Assembly: GCF_017308975.1 (NCBI RefSeq)
Contig: NZ_JADWPD010000001.1
Span: 411,612 to 475,611, forward strand
Reading direction: 5' to 3'
DNA length: 64,000 nt
Source: Amycolatopsis sp. MtRt-6
GTDB lineage: Bacteria > Actinomycetota > Actinomycetes > Mycobacteriales > Pseudonocardiaceae
Shown piece by piece: positions 50,815 to 59,739 of this stretch. A program made the position numbers and the translations under genes. Within the stretch, counting starts at the first letter, position 1; the number at the start of each line of letters is the position of its first letter. The notes beneath the pieces were generated by a model that saw only the letters and a list, made by a program, of their open reading frames with translations, ran no database searches and was not told the origin of the DNA.

Positions 50815-53475
50815 TCAGCCGTCCTCCGAACCCGGTGGCCGGGCGAACCCGTTGCCGTCGCCGCCGGGGATCGGGATGGTGGACCCGCCCGGTCCCGGCC
50901 GCGGCGTCCTGGTCTTCGTCGACGACGACTCGGTCTCGGTGGGCGTTTCGGTGGGCGTCTCCGAGGGCGTCGAGGTCGGCGTCTCCGTCTCCGTCGGCGT
51001 GCTCGACGGCTTCGACTGTGTCGTGGTGACGTCGTTGGGGTCCTTGCCGATCGGGTCGACCTTGTCGAACTTCTCGCCCGGGGTCCCCTCCAGGTACTTC
51101 TTCATGAAGTCTTCCCACATGGGCCCGGCGATGGTGCTACCGAAGATGGGCTTGTTCGATTTGTCGTGCAGCGGGATGTTGCCGTCGCCGCCGACCCAGG
51201 CCGCGGCCGAGACCGACGGGGTGTAGCCGACCATCCAGGTCTGGGCGTTGCGGTCCTTGTACGCCGCGGGGTCGCCGTCGCGCGGGTCGTACTGCTGCGT
51301 ACCGGTCTTGCCGGCGCACTGGTGACCGGTCGGGCACTCCAGCTTCGAGTGGGGGATGACCGGGCCGAGCGCCGTGGTCACGTTGCCGGCGATCTGCGCG
51401 GTCTTCTGCGCGTCGCTGTCGAACGCGGGCTTGGCCTGGTACTTGCTCTCGTCGAACTCGACCTCGTCCTGGGCGTTGGTCAGCTTCGCGACGAAGTGGG
51501 CGTCACGGTGCATGCCGTCACCGGCGAAGGTGGCGTACCCCGCGGCCATGGCCTCCGGCGTCGCCACGGTGGCGCCACCGCCGAGCGCGATGTTGATGTC
51601 CTGGCTCATCTGCGGTGACGTCGGAACGCCCGCTTCGTTGGCGGCCTGGGCCACCCGCGCCGGCTTCGTCACGTTGTACACCATGTCGTAGAACACGGTG
51701 TTCGCCGAGATCTCCATCGCCTTGGCGACGGTGCACTGGGGGCCGCAGCTGGAACTCTCGCCCGCGTTGCGGATCGTCTTCGGCGGGTTGCCGAACTTCC
51801 GGTTGTTGGACCCGTCGAAGGTGTCGCCGAGACCCTTGCCCATCTTCAGGTACGCGGTGAGGTCGAACGCCTTGAACGACGAACCCGGGTTCCGCGGCTG
51901 GTCGGCCCGGTCCTGGCCGGTCTGGTCCTTGCCTTCCGCGTTCTTCACGATGTCCGGGCCGCCGTAGTAAGCGAGGACGCCGCCGGTCTTCGGGCTCACC
52001 GCGACCAGCGCGCTGAGGAGCCGGTCGTCGGTCTGGCCCTTCATGTTTTCCGCGACCGCTTCCTCGGCCGCCTTCTGGGCCTTGGGGTCGATCGTGGTGT
52101 AGACCTTGGCGCCGGACGCGTGCAGCTTGGCGCTGTCGTAGCCCTCGGCGGCCAGCTCTTCTTCGATCCGCTGCTGGATGTGGTACGACATCGTCTGCTG
52201 ACCGGTGTCCTTGGACGCCTTCGGGATCGGCGTCGGGAACTGCGCGCTCGCGCGTTCGTCGGCGCGCAGCCACTTGTTGGCGACCATCTGGTCCATCACG
52301 TACGTCCACCGCCGGTGGATGTACTCCTGGTTCTCCGACTTGCCTGGGCCCTGGATGAGGCCCGCGAGCAGGGCCGCCTCGGACGGGCTGAGGTCCTTGG
52401 TGTCCTTGCCGAAGTACGCCTTGGCCGCCGCCTGGATCCCGTTGGCGCCGCGTCCGAAGTAGACGATGTTCAGGTAGCCCGTGATGATCTCTTCCTTGGA
52501 CTCCTGGTTGTTCATCTTGAACGACTTGGCCAGCTCGGTCCACTTGCGGGTCAGCGTCGGGGCGTCGTTCTGGGTGGCCTGCTTGATGTACTGCTGGGAG
52601 ATCGTCGAGCCACCGCCCTGGCCGCCGGTCGCCTGGTTGAAGACCGCGCGCAGGATGCCGGTGAAGTCGAAGCCGGAGTTGGTCTCGAACGTCGCGTCCT
52701 CGGCCGAGTACACGGCGTGCTTGACGACGTCGGGGATCTCGCCCGGCTTGAGCAGCTGGCGGTCGCCGCCCTTGGGCAGTGACCGCCCCATGACGCTGTT
52801 GTCGGAGTAGTAGTACGTGACCGGCTGGCTCTGCAGCGCCGCGACGCTCTCCGGCGTCGGCACGTCGACCATGAAGTACGTGATCACGAACGCGATCGCC
52901 GGGACCACGAAGAAGACGCCGACGCACGCGTAGGCGACCCGCCGGATGATCTTCCAGCGGCGCTTCTTCCGCTGCGCCGGGGTGAGGACCTTCCGGCCCT
53001 TCTCGTCGAGCTCCTGCTGGGGCTCGATGTCGTCGGCGAACTCGTCGTACCGGCGGTCGTCGTCGTACGGGTCGTAGGCGTCTTCGGTCCCGTTGTGCGC
53101 GTGGTGGGTGATGAGATCCGGCTCACGCTCGGGTTCCGGTTCCGGACGGCGCCCGGCGGGCGGTGGCTGCCGGAAGCCCTGCGGCGGCGAACCGGGCGGG
53201 CCACCGGGACGGCGGCCGCCGGGCGGTGGCGGCTGACGACGGCCGGACGCGCCGGCCGGCCCCTGCGGACGTCGTGGCTGCTCACCGGGCCACTGACGGC
53301 CGCCTTCGTCGCCGGCGGGCCAGGCCGGGCCGCCCTGCCGGGGGTTGCCGCGAGGCGGGGTGGCGCGCCGGGGCGACTCACCGGGCCACGCCGGTCCCGC
53401 GTCTTCACCCGGCCACTGGGCGCGGCGGGGTGCGTCTGGCTCCTGGTTCGGCCAGGAGCGGTTGTCGTCGGTCAC
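50815..53475 (-). CDS. ponA: Class A penicillin-binding protein, PonA1-like
   Basis: 886 residues. A long Pro/Arg/Gly/Gln cytoplasmic tail (1-170), TM 180-203, glycosyltransferase-51 domain with catalytic E259 (SAEDATFETNSGFD) and GGSTISQQYIKQAT, transpeptidase with SxxK at S532 (SSFK), SAN loop and KTG at 723-725. The C terminus is Thr/Ser/Pro/Glu rich. Matches PonA1 of M. tuberculosis in layout and neighbours (GT87, rpsF operon, DUF5318). Synthesises and cross-links peptidoglycan. Confidence 0.93.
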   Translation of the reverse strand: MTDDNRSWPNQEPDAPRRAQWPGEDAGPAWPGESPRRATPPRGNPRQGGPAWPAGDEGGRQWPGEQPRRPQGPAGASGRRQPPPPGGRRPGGPPGSPPQGFRQPPPAGRRPEPEPEREPDLITHHAHNGTEDAYDPYDDDRRYDEFADDIEPQQELDEKGRKVLTPAQRKKRRWKIIRRVAYACVGVFFVVPAIAFVITYFMVDVPTPESVAALQSQPVTYYYSDNSVMGRSLPKGGDRQLLKPGEIPDVVKHAVYSAEDATFETNSGFDFTGILRAVFNQATGGQGGGSTISQQYIKQATQNDAPTLTRKWTELAKSFKMNNQESKEEIITGYLNIVYFGRGANGIQAAAKAYFGKDTKDLSPSEAALLAGLIQGPGKSENQEYIHRRWTYVMDQMVANKWLRADERASAQFPTPIPKASKDTGQQTMSYHIQQRIEEELAAEGYDSAKLHASGAKVYTTIDPKAQKAAEEAVAENMKGQTDDRLLSALVAVSPKTGGVLAYYGGPDIVKNAEGKDQTGQDRADQPRNPGSSFKAFDLTAYLKMGKGLGDTFDGSNNRKFGNPPKTIRNAGESSSCGPQCTVAKAMEISANTVFYDMVYNVTKPARVAQAANEAGVPTSPQMSQDINIALGGGATVATPEAMAAGYATFAGDGMHRDAHFVAKLTNAQDEVEFDESKYQAKPAFDSDAQKTAQIAGNVTTALGPVIPHSKLECPTGHQCAGKTGTQQYDPRDGDPAAYKDRNAQTWMVGYTPSVSAAAWVGGDGNIPLHDKSNKPIFGSTIAGPMWEDFMKKYLEGTPGEKFDKVDPIGKDPNDVTTTQSKPSSTPTETETPTSTPSETPTETPTETESSSTKTRTPRPGPGGSTIPIPGGDGNGFARPPGSEDG

Positions 53476-53542
53476 GGATGGGCCTCCCGGATCAGTACCC
53501 GCAGGGGTACTGACCTGCGTGTTGCGATGGTCGTGCGGTGGC

Positions 53543-53938
53543 TCACCGGCCCGCGGTCCTTCGCGGACCCGCCGGTTCCCCTGTGCCCAGGACGTATGAC
53601 CGCACCAAGTGGTTCCAGTGGCACGCCCGGCACACTTCGACGTCGTACACGGTGAACTCGGCGAACAAGCCGGCCATCCTGGCCAGCTCCTCGGGGGTCC
53701 TCGCCGAGCCCGCGACGTGCTTGAGTTCGTCGCCGTAGACCCAGGACACCAGGGTCAGCGGCTCCTGGCGGCAGATCGGGCAGGGGAGATCACCGTCCCG
53801 GCCGTGGAACTTCGCCGCCCGCAGCAGGTACGGGCTCGCGTCACAGGCCTCGTGGCTGCCGACGCGCCCGGAGCGGACTTCGGCCAGCAGCGCACGGCGC
53901 TGCAGCGCGTAGTCCACGACCTGCCGCTGGTTAATCAC
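53543..53938 (-). CDS. DUF5318 zinc-ribbon-like protein
   Basis: 131 residues from GTG 53938 (VINQRQVVDYALQRRALL). Two CxxC-type pairs, LPCPICRQEPL and EVCRACHWNHLV, likely bind zinc. Preceded by TACTCT at 6 bases from the GTG, suggesting a leaderless mRNA. Actinobacteria-specific family beside ponA, unknown function; in M. tuberculosis the equivalent position is Rv0049 (from memory). Divergent from the PadR gene. Confidence 0.82.
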   Translation of the reverse strand: MINQRQVVDYALQRRALLAEVRSGRVGSHEACDASPYLLRAAKFHGRDGDLPCPICRQEPLTLVSWVYGDELKHVAGSARTPEELARMAGLFAEFTVYDVEVCRACHWNHLVRSYVLGTGEPAGPRRTAGR

Positions 53939-54089
53939 GAGGACAGAGTACGGGCTCTTCCTGTGTCGTCCACGCCCCCTAGCGCCCGCAGGCCCGGGAC
54001 CGGGGCGGACACGCCGGACGTTCGATAACTCTCCGGTGAATTTCGCCCCTGATGGGTAATCGGGCGAGGTTAGCTTCGCCACTTCGATG

Positions 54090-54106
54090 TATCGGCGCGA
54101 TATAGT
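54090..54106. promoter_or_regulatory. Palindrome overlapping the padR -10 region
   Basis: TATCG-GCG-CGATA at 54090-54102 overlaps TATAGT (54101-54106), a good -10-like hexamer 78 bases before the padR start. PadR proteins often bind palindromes over their own promoter, so autoregulation is likely. A clear -35 was not found. Confidence 0.55.
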
Positions 54107-54183
54107 GGCTGAGTAGGTTGGATCGAGGCGCTCGTTCGGAGCAACGCGGGTCGTCTCGGTTTGTTCCCGGAAGGGGGTGCGGT

Positions 54184-54729
54184 GTGCTGGAGTTCGCGAT
54201 CCTCGGTCTTCTGCACGAAGCGCCCATGCACGGGTACGTGCTGCGCAAGCGGCTGCACGAGACGCTCGGCACGTTCCGGACGTTCTCGTACGGCTCGCTG
54301 TACCCGACCCTGCGGAAGCTGCTGCGGGCCGGGTACCTGGTCGAGGAGCTGGACGAGGCCGACGACCGGGCGTGGTCGCGGCGCGGACGGCGGGTCTACA
54401 AGCTCACCGCGGAGGGCAAGGAGCGCTTCGGGGAGCTGCTCGGCGACGCCGGGCCGCAGACCTGGGACGACGAAGGTTTCGGCGTCCACCTGGCCTTCTT
54501 CTCGCGCACCCCGGCCGACGTGCGGATGCGGATCCTCGAGGGCCGCCGCCGCCGCGTCGAAGAACGCCGCGAGGGTTTGCGGGCGGCGCTGGCCAGGGCC
54601 GAGGAGAAGATCGATCGCTACACCCGCGAGCTGCACCGGCTGGGGCTGGAGACCAGCGAGCGGGAGGTGCGCTGGCTCAACGAGCTGATCGCGCACGAAC
54701 AAGCCGAACGGCAGGGTCCGGAGACCTGA
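54184..54729 (+). CDS. PadR-family transcriptional regulator
   Basis: 181 residues from GTG 54184 ([20 protein letters not shown]), with GGGGG upstream. PadR winged helix: [20 protein letters not shown] and [15 protein letters not shown], with the wing at [22 protein letters not shown]-terminal coiled-coil dimer region ([20 protein letters not shown]). Homologue of Rv0047c by position. Precedes ino1 by 70 bases in the same direction, so it may control it; that is inference. Confidence 0.88.
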   Translation: MLEFAILGLLHEAPMHGYVLRKRLHETLGTFRTFSYGSLYPTLRKLLRAGYLVEELDEADDRAWSRRGRRVYKLTAEGKERFGELLGDAGPQTWDDEGFGVHLAFFSRTPADVRMRILEGRRRRVEERREGLRAALARAEEKIDRYTRELHRLGLETSEREVRWLNELIAHEQAERQGPET

Positions 54730-54799
54730 GCCGGCCGGCCCGGGCCGCAGCGTCGCGGCACCAGACCTACTGAACAGACGGATTGAAGGAGAAACCCCC

Positions 54800-55888
54800 A
54801 TGGGCGACAACCGCCGCGTACGGGTGGCCATCGTGGGCGTCGGCAACTGCGCGGCGTCGCTGGTCCAGGGTGTCCAGTACTACCGCGACGCGGACCCGGC
54901 CACCCGCGTCCCCGGTCTGATGCACGTCGACTTCGGCGGCTACCACGTCCGCGACATCGAGTTCGTCGCCGCGTTCGACGTGGACGCCAAGAAGGTCAGC
55001 CGCGACCTGTCCGAGGCGATCTTCGCGTCCGAGAACAACACCATCAAGATCGCCGACGTGCCGCCGCTCGGCGTCACCGTCCAGCGCGGTCACACCCACG
55101 ACGGCCTCGGCCGCTTCTACCGCGAGACGATCGAGGAGTCCGACGAGACCCCGGTCGACGTCGTCGCCGCGCTGCGCGAGGCGCAGGCCGACGTGCTCGT
55201 GTCGTACCTGCCGGTGGGCTCCGAGGTGGCCGACAAGTTCTACGCCCAGGCCGCGATCGACGCCGGCGTGGCGTTCGTCAACGCGCTGCCGGTGTTCATC
55301 GCCTCCGACCCCGAGTGGGCGAAGAAGTTCGAAGACGCCGGTGTCCCGATCGTCGGCGACGACATCAAGTCGCAGGTCGGCGCCACCATCACGCACCGCG
55401 TGCTGGCCAAGCTGTTCGAGGACCGCGGCGTCCAGCTCGACCGGACGATGCAGCTCAACGTGGGCGGGAACATGGACTTCCTGAACATGAAGGAGCTGGA
55501 GCGGCTCGAGTCCAAGAAGATCTCCAAGACCCAGTCCGTCACCTCGCAGGTCGATCGCGAGCTGGGCAAGGGCAACGTCCACATCGGACCGTCGGACTAC
55601 GTGCAGTGGCTCGACGACCGCAAGTGGGCCTACGTCCGGCTCGAGGGCCGCGCGTTCGGCGACGTGCCGCTGAACCTGGAGTACAAGCTCGAGGTCTGGG
55701 ACTCGCCGAACTCGGCGGGTATCATCATCGACGCGGTCCGCGCCGCGAAGATCGCGAAGGACCGCGGCATCGGCGGCCCGATCCTCTCGGCGTCCTCCTA
55801 CTTCATGAAGTCGCCGCCGGAGCAGTACGACGACGCGACCGCCCGCGACGCCGTCGAGCAGTTCATCCGCGGTGAAATCGAGCGCTGA
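54800..55888 (+). CDS. ino1: myo-Inositol-1-phosphate synthase
   Basis: 362 residues, ATG 54800 with AAGGAG. Converts glucose-6-phosphate to inositol-1-phosphate, NAD-dependent; feeds phosphatidylinositol, PIMs and mycothiol. Signatures: [20 protein letters not shown] (NAD), [41 protein letters not shown] and [20 protein letters not shown], all typical of bacterial Ino1. Length equals the mycobacterial enzyme. Terminator follows. Confidence 0.96.
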   Translation: MGDNRRVRVAIVGVGNCAASLVQGVQYYRDADPATRVPGLMHVDFGGYHVRDIEFVAAFDVDAKKVSRDLSEAIFASENNTIKIADVPPLGVTVQRGHTHDGLGRFYRETIEESDETPVDVVAALREAQADVLVSYLPVGSEVADKFYAQAAIDAGVAFVNALPVFIASDPEWAKKFEDAGVPIVGDDIKSQVGATITHRVLAKLFEDRGVQLDRTMQLNVGGNMDFLNMKELERLESKKISKTQSVTSQVDRELGKGNVHIGPSDYVQWLDDRKWAYVRLEGRAFGDVPLNLEYKLEVWDSPNSAGIIIDAVRAAKIAKDRGIGGPILSASSYFMKSPPEQYDDATARDAVEQFIRGEIER

Positions 55889-55900
55889 GCCGTCCCGCGA

Positions 55901-55929
55901 GAAGGCCGTCACCGCTGGTGGCGGCCTTC
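55901..55929 (+). terminator. Terminator after ino1
   Basis: GAAGGCCGTCACC (55901-55913), loop GCT, GGTGGCGGCCTTC (55917-55929), one G-U wobble in a 13-pair stem, 12 bases after the ino1 stop. It also rules out an earlier start for the following sigma-factor gene. Confidence 0.85.
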
Positions 55930-55977
55930 TTCGCGTGGTCCACTAAACCGGTGGGGCGGGGTGCGCGTTGGCGGGGT

Positions 55978-56508
55978 GTGAGTGCGAGCGTGGGCGAGAG
56001 CGTGCCGGGGGACCTGGGCGCGCCGACCTTCCACGACCTGTTCCGGGAGTACTTCGGCCAGATGACCCGCTTGGCCCACCTGCTCGGCGCGGACGACGCG
56101 GAGAACGTCGCCCAGGAGGCCTTCGTCAAGCTGCACCAGCGCTGGGACACCCTGACCGACCACACGCGCGTGGCCGGCTACCTCCGCACGACCGTGGTGA
56201 ACATGTCGCGGTCGCGGACCCGGCACCTGCGCGTCGTCCGGCGGACCCCGCAGGACCGGCCACCGGACGAGCTGTCGGCCGAGGTCAGGGCCGTGGCCAA
56301 CTGGGAGAACCAGCAGCTGCGCGCGGTGGTGGCGAAGCTGTCCCGCCGGCAGCGCGAGGTGCTGGTGCTGCGGTACTGGCTCGACCTCAGCACGGCGGCC
56401 ATCGCGGAAACCCTGGGCATCTCCCCGGGCACGGTCAAGGCGACGACGCACCACGCGATGGAGAATCTGCGCAAGCACCTGGGGGACGACCTGGGAGGTG
56501 AGCGATGA
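55978..56508 (+). CDS. ECF sigma factor, SigE family
   Basis: 176 residues from GTG 55978. Region 2: FHDLFREYFGQMTRLAHLLG and DDAENVAQEAFVKLHQRWDT. Region 4: LSRRQREVLVLRYWLDLSTA then AIAETLGISPGTVKATTHHA. SigE-family (actinobacterial, small) sigma factors often pair with membrane anti-sigma proteins. Stop overlaps the next ATG (ATGA), so it is co-translated with the membrane protein. Target promoters unknown. Confidence 0.88.
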   Translation: MSASVGESVPGDLGAPTFHDLFREYFGQMTRLAHLLGADDAENVAQEAFVKLHQRWDTLTDHTRVAGYLRTTVVNMSRSRTRHLRVVRRTPQDRPPDELSAEVRAVANWENQQLRAVVAKLSRRQREVLVLRYWLDLSTAAIAETLGISPGTVKATTHHAMENLRKHLGDDLGGER

Positions 56509-57230
56509 CCGACCTGGAACGCAAGCTGGCCGAAGCACTGCGGGGGCAGGCCCGGGAGGTCACGCCCGACCTCGACGCGGCCTGGGCCGAACAGCAGCGC
56601 AGGCAGCGGCGGCCACCGCGCCGCCGCAAGGTGGCGGTGTGGGGTGCCCCGCTGGCCGCGGTGCTGGTGGTGCTGACCAGCGTGCTGCTGGCCACCCAGC
56701 TGAACACGGCTTCGCCCCCGCCTCCGCAGCCCGCGACGCAGCCGGGGCAGGAGCTGGTGTTCGCCAAGCCCGAGATCGCGCCGAAGAACCTGGCCGGCGG
56801 CGACGAGCCGCTGGCGCTCACCGACTTCGCCGGCCAGACGGACACCTGGACCTCGTACGCGACCAACCCGGCCGACCAAGCGGGGAAGTCGTGGTTCTGC
56901 GTCGAGACGTTCGCCAAAGGCACCACCCACGGCGGGCCCGGCTCGCAGTACGGCATCGAGTCGCCGTCGTGCGTCCCGCTGTCGGATGGCGCCGTCCGCG
57001 CCGGGTACGTGGGCAAGTACGGTGGCCCGCTGCCGGCGGGCAAGGCGGTCCTCCTCGTCGGCGCCGAGGTCCGGGACCTGCGCCTCTACGACGAGGCCGG
57101 CGACCTGAGCCCGGCGAAGGAAGTCGGCGTGCTGGGACGCGACCGGGTGTTCCTCGCCGAGGTGAACCCCGGTTCGCCGCCGGTCCGCTACGAGATCAAC
57201 CCAACCCCAGTGCCCCCGGCAAGCCGGTGA
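56505..57230 (+). CDS. Single-pass membrane partner of the sigma factor (putative anti-sigma)
   Basis: 241 residues. Cytoplasmic N terminus of about 50 (LERKLAEALRGQAREVTPDL) with basic RRQRRPPRRRK, a TM helix (VAVWGAPLAAVLVVLTSVLL), then an extracytoplasmic domain with a Cys pair (SWFCVETF and SPSCVPLSD). Gene order and overlap suggest an anti-sigma factor, but the usual zinc-binding HxxxCxxC motif is absent, so the assignment is tentative. Its 3' end overlaps the convergent HAD gene by 35 bases. Confidence 0.7.
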   Translation: MTDLERKLAEALRGQAREVTPDLDAAWAEQQRRQRRPPRRRKVAVWGAPLAAVLVVLTSVLLATQLNTASPPPPQPATQPGQELVFAKPEIAPKNLAGGDEPLALTDFAGQTDTWTSYATNPADQAGKSWFCVETFAKGTTHGGPGSQYGIESPSCVPLSDGAVRAGYVGKYGGPLPAGKAVLLVGAEVRDLRLYDEAGDLSPAKEVGVLGRDRVFLAEVNPGSPPVRYEINPTPVPPASR

Positions 57231-57834
57231 TCTTCTCCACCACCGCGGTCGCCTGCTTCAGCACGTCGGGATCGGGCGGGAAGTGCGGGTTCGGCACCGC
57301 GTACACCGCCATCTTCGCCGCCAACGCCGAGCGCAGCCCGTTCGTCGTGTCTTCGACGGCCGCGCAGTCCTGCGGCGCCACGCCGAGCAGCTCGGCCGCC
57401 CGCAGGTAGACGTCCGGCGCCGGCTTGCCCGCCCCGACCTGCTCCGACGACACCGCCGCCCCGACCGGCAGGCCGGTCACGTCGAGGAACCCCTTGATCA
57501 GGATCACCGGCGACGAGCTGGCGATCGCCACCGGCCACCGCGCCGACACCTGCCGGACGACGTCCACCGCGCCCGGGATCAGCGGCGGCTCCGCCGCGTA
57601 CCGGGCGGCCATGCGCTTGACGACGAGCGTGGCGATCTCCGGCGGCGACAGCTGTGCGCCGAGCTCCTCCACCAGGTAGCGGGCCCATTCCGGGGTGCTC
57701 ATCCCCTGCTGGGCCCGGGTCGCCTCCGCGCGCCAGGTGCCGCCGTGCTCGGCGACGACCGCGCGCCGCACCTCGTCCCAGATCCGCTCGGAGTCCACCA
57801 GTACGCCGTCGAGGTCGAAGATCACCGCGTCCAT
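57196..57834 (-). CDS. HAD-superfamily phosphatase (beta-PGM-like)
   Basis: 212 residues. Motif I DLDGVLVDSE (nucleophile Asp), motif II in AIASSSPVI, Lys of motif III in GAGKPAPDVY, motif IV VEDTTNGLRSALAA. A four-helix cap lies between I and II, as in beta-phosphoglucomutase and similar. Substrate not deducible. Overlaps the membrane-protein gene by 35 bases at the 3' ends. Confidence 0.88.
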   Translation of the reverse strand: MDAVIFDLDGVLVDSERIWDEVRRAVVAEHGGTWRAEATRAQQGMSTPEWARYLVEELGAQLSPPEIATLVVKRMAARYAAEPPLIPGAVDVVRQVSARWPVAIASSSPVILIKGFLDVTGLPVGAAVSSEQVGAGKPAPDVYLRAAELLGVAPQDCAAVEDTTNGLRSALAAKMAVYAVPNPHFPPDPDVLKQATAVVEKITGLPGALGLG

Positions 57835-57888
57835 GGCTCCGAGCCTAACCTGTGAGCGGACTTACTTAGGCACCCTTACCAATTTTTG

Positions 57889-57901
57889 TTAGCCTGGCTA
57901 A
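57889..57901. promoter_or_regulatory. Palindrome abutting the MarR start codon
   Basis: TTAGCC-T-GGCTAA at 57889-57901 ends directly before GTG 57902, in the 67-base divergent gap between the HAD gene and MarR. Likely bound by the MarR protein. A second TTAGGC/CTTACC-like element at about 57875-57890 loosely recalls metal-repressor (DtxR-type) boxes, but the spacing does not match the consensus. Confidence 0.5.
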
Positions 57902-58360
57902 GTGACTTCCGCGATCACCGATCTCGCCCACCGGCTGCGGCCGCTGGTCTTCCGGCTCTACCAGCAGGTGCGCCGCCAGACCCCGCAGCTGACACTGACC
58001 CTCACCCAGGGCTCGGTGCTGAGCGAGCTGGTCAACGGCGGCCCGCGGCGGATGAGCACGCTGGCCGAGCTCGAGCAGGTCAAGCTCCCGTCGATGACCG
58101 ACGTCGTCGGCCGGCTCGAACGGCTCGGCCTGGCGACCCGTCGTCCGGACCCCGCCGACGGCCGCGCGGTGCTCGTCGAAGTCACCGACGAGGGCCTGCG
58201 CTTTTACGCCGAACTGGTGACGGCTCGCGAGGAGTTCCTCCGCGAGCGGCTCATCGCCATGGACGAAGCCGACCGCGCCGCGATCGAGGCCGCCCTGCCC
58301 GCTCTCGCCAAATTGCTCGTCGGCACCAAGAAGGAGGAACTGATCAGCGATGAGCGCTGA
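57902..58360 (+). CDS. MarR-family transcriptional regulator
   Basis: 152 residues from GTG 57902 (VTSAITDLAHRLRPLVFRLY). Winged helix: LTQGSVLSELVNGGPRRMST, LEQVKLPSMTDVVGRLERLG, wing DPADGRAVLVEVTDEG. Overlaps the MFS transporter by 11 bases, so they form an operon; the exporter is the likely controlled gene. Confidence 0.9.
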   Translation: MTSAITDLAHRLRPLVFRLYQQVRRQTPQLTLTLTQGSVLSELVNGGPRRMSTLAELEQVKLPSMTDVVGRLERLGLATRRPDPADGRAVLVEVTDEGLRFYAELVTAREEFLRERLIAMDEADRAAIEAALPALAKLLVGTKKEELISDER

Positions 58361-59567
58361 ACACCACTCGAGCCTGCTGGACGCGGTCAAGGGCCAGCCG
58401 AAGCAGGTGTGGATCACCGCGTTCGCCGCGGTCATCGCCTTCATGGGGATCGGCCTGGTCGACCCCATCCTGCTGTCCATCGCCAAGGGGCTCGACGCGA
58501 CGCCGTCCCAGGTCACCCTGCTCTTCTCGTCCTACCTCGGCGTCCAGGTCGTCGCGATGCTGCTCGCCGGCGCGGCGAGCGCCCGCTTCGGGGCGAAGCG
58601 CACGGTGCTGGCCGGGCTGACGCTGATCGTCGCCGCCACCGCCCTGTGCGCGGCCGCCGGGTCGATCGAGCAGCTCGTCGGGCTGCGCGCGGTCTGGGGC
58701 CTCGGCAACGCGTTCTTCATCGCGACGGCCCTTTCGGTGATCGTCGGCGCCGCGACCGGCGGCCAGTCCGGCGCGATCCTGCTCTACGAGGCCGCCCTCG
58801 GCGTCGGCCTGTCGGTCGGCCCGCTGCTGGGCGCGCTGCTCGGCAGCATCTCGTGGCGCGGCCCGTTCCTCGGCACCGCGATCCTGATGGCCGGCGCGCT
58901 CGTGCTGTGCGCGGTCTTCCTCAAGAGCGACAGGCACGAGCGGCGGACGCCGATCAAGCTGCTCGACCCGCTGCGCGCGCTCAAGCACCCTGGCCTGCTG
59001 CGCACGTCCGTCGCCTCGGCGCTGTACACCGCCGCGTTCTTCGCGGTGCTCGCCTGGTCGCCGTTCGTCCTCGGCTGGAGCGCGATCGCCGTCGGCCTGG
59101 TCTTCTGCGGCTGGGGCCTGTGCGTCGCCGTCGCCGGAGTCGCCCTCGCGCCACGGCTCGCCGCCCGGCTCGGTGAACGGCACGCCGCCGCGGCCGCCGT
59201 CTTCGGGTACGCCGTGCTGATGCTGGTCCTCGCCGTGCCGAGCAAGCCGGTGCTCGTGGCCGGGATCATCGTCTCCGGGCTGGTGTCCGGCCTGCTGAAC
59301 ACGCTGTTCACCGGCACCGCGATGGCGATCAGCGACGCGCCGCGCCCGGTCGCCAGCGCGGGCTACAACTTCTGCCGCTGGCTGGGCGGGGCGGTCGCCG
59401 CGACGCTGGTCGGGCACGTCGCCGAGTGGTTCGGCTCCCCGCAGGCGCCGTTCGTCGCTTCGGCCGTGCTGTGCGTCGTCGCGGGTGCGTTGCTCTCGCC
59501 GCGCGAGAAGAAGGCGGACCCGCACACCGTGCCGCGGGAAGCGGTGCTCGTCGGCGAAGAGTTCTGA
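58350..59567 (+). CDS. MFS transporter (12-TM), MarR-linked
   Basis: 405 residues with about 12 hydrophobic segments. FMGIGLVDPILLSIAKGLDA in the first helix (an Asp in the DPIL motif), RFGAKRTVLAGL as the loop 2-3 motif and a second-half RLGERHAAAAAVFGYAVLML. Belongs to the drug/efflux type; substrate unknown. Co-translated with the MarR regulator. A good terminator follows. Confidence 0.88.
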   Translation: MSAEHHSSLLDAVKGQPKQVWITAFAAVIAFMGIGLVDPILLSIAKGLDATPSQVTLLFSSYLGVQVVAMLLAGAASARFGAKRTVLAGLTLIVAATALCAAAGSIEQLVGLRAVWGLGNAFFIATALSVIVGAATGGQSGAILLYEAALGVGLSVGPLLGALLGSISWRGPFLGTAILMAGALVLCAVFLKSDRHERRTPIKLLDPLRALKHPGLLRTSVASALYTAAFFAVLAWSPFVLGWSAIAVGLVFCGWGLCVAVAGVALAPRLAARLGERHAAAAAVFGYAVLMLVLAVPSKPVLVAGIIVSGLVSGLLNTLFTGTAMAISDAPRPVASAGYNFCRWLGGAVAATLVGHVAEWFGSPQAPFVASAVLCVVAGALLSPREKKADPHTVPREAVLVGEEF

Positions 59568-59580
59568 ATCTCACGCTGAG

Positions 59581-59615
59581 CGACGGCCCCTGGACCAATT
59601 GTCCGGGGGCCGTCG
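59581..59615 (+). terminator. Terminator after MFS gene
   Basis: CGACGGCCCCTGGAC (59581-59595), loop CAATT, GTCCGGGGGCCGTCG (59601-59615), 15 pairs with one G-U. Located 14 bases after the MFS stop. Confidence 0.85.
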
Positions 59616-59739
59616 GCCGTTCGGGCCGGACGTTTGCGGGCATTGCGAGCAATACACCTGTTGTTCATCCGGATGTCTGGATCGGCTGGTTTTCGGCACA
59701 TACGGTCACTTCGTTCCCGAATGCCACCATGGAGGCGCT

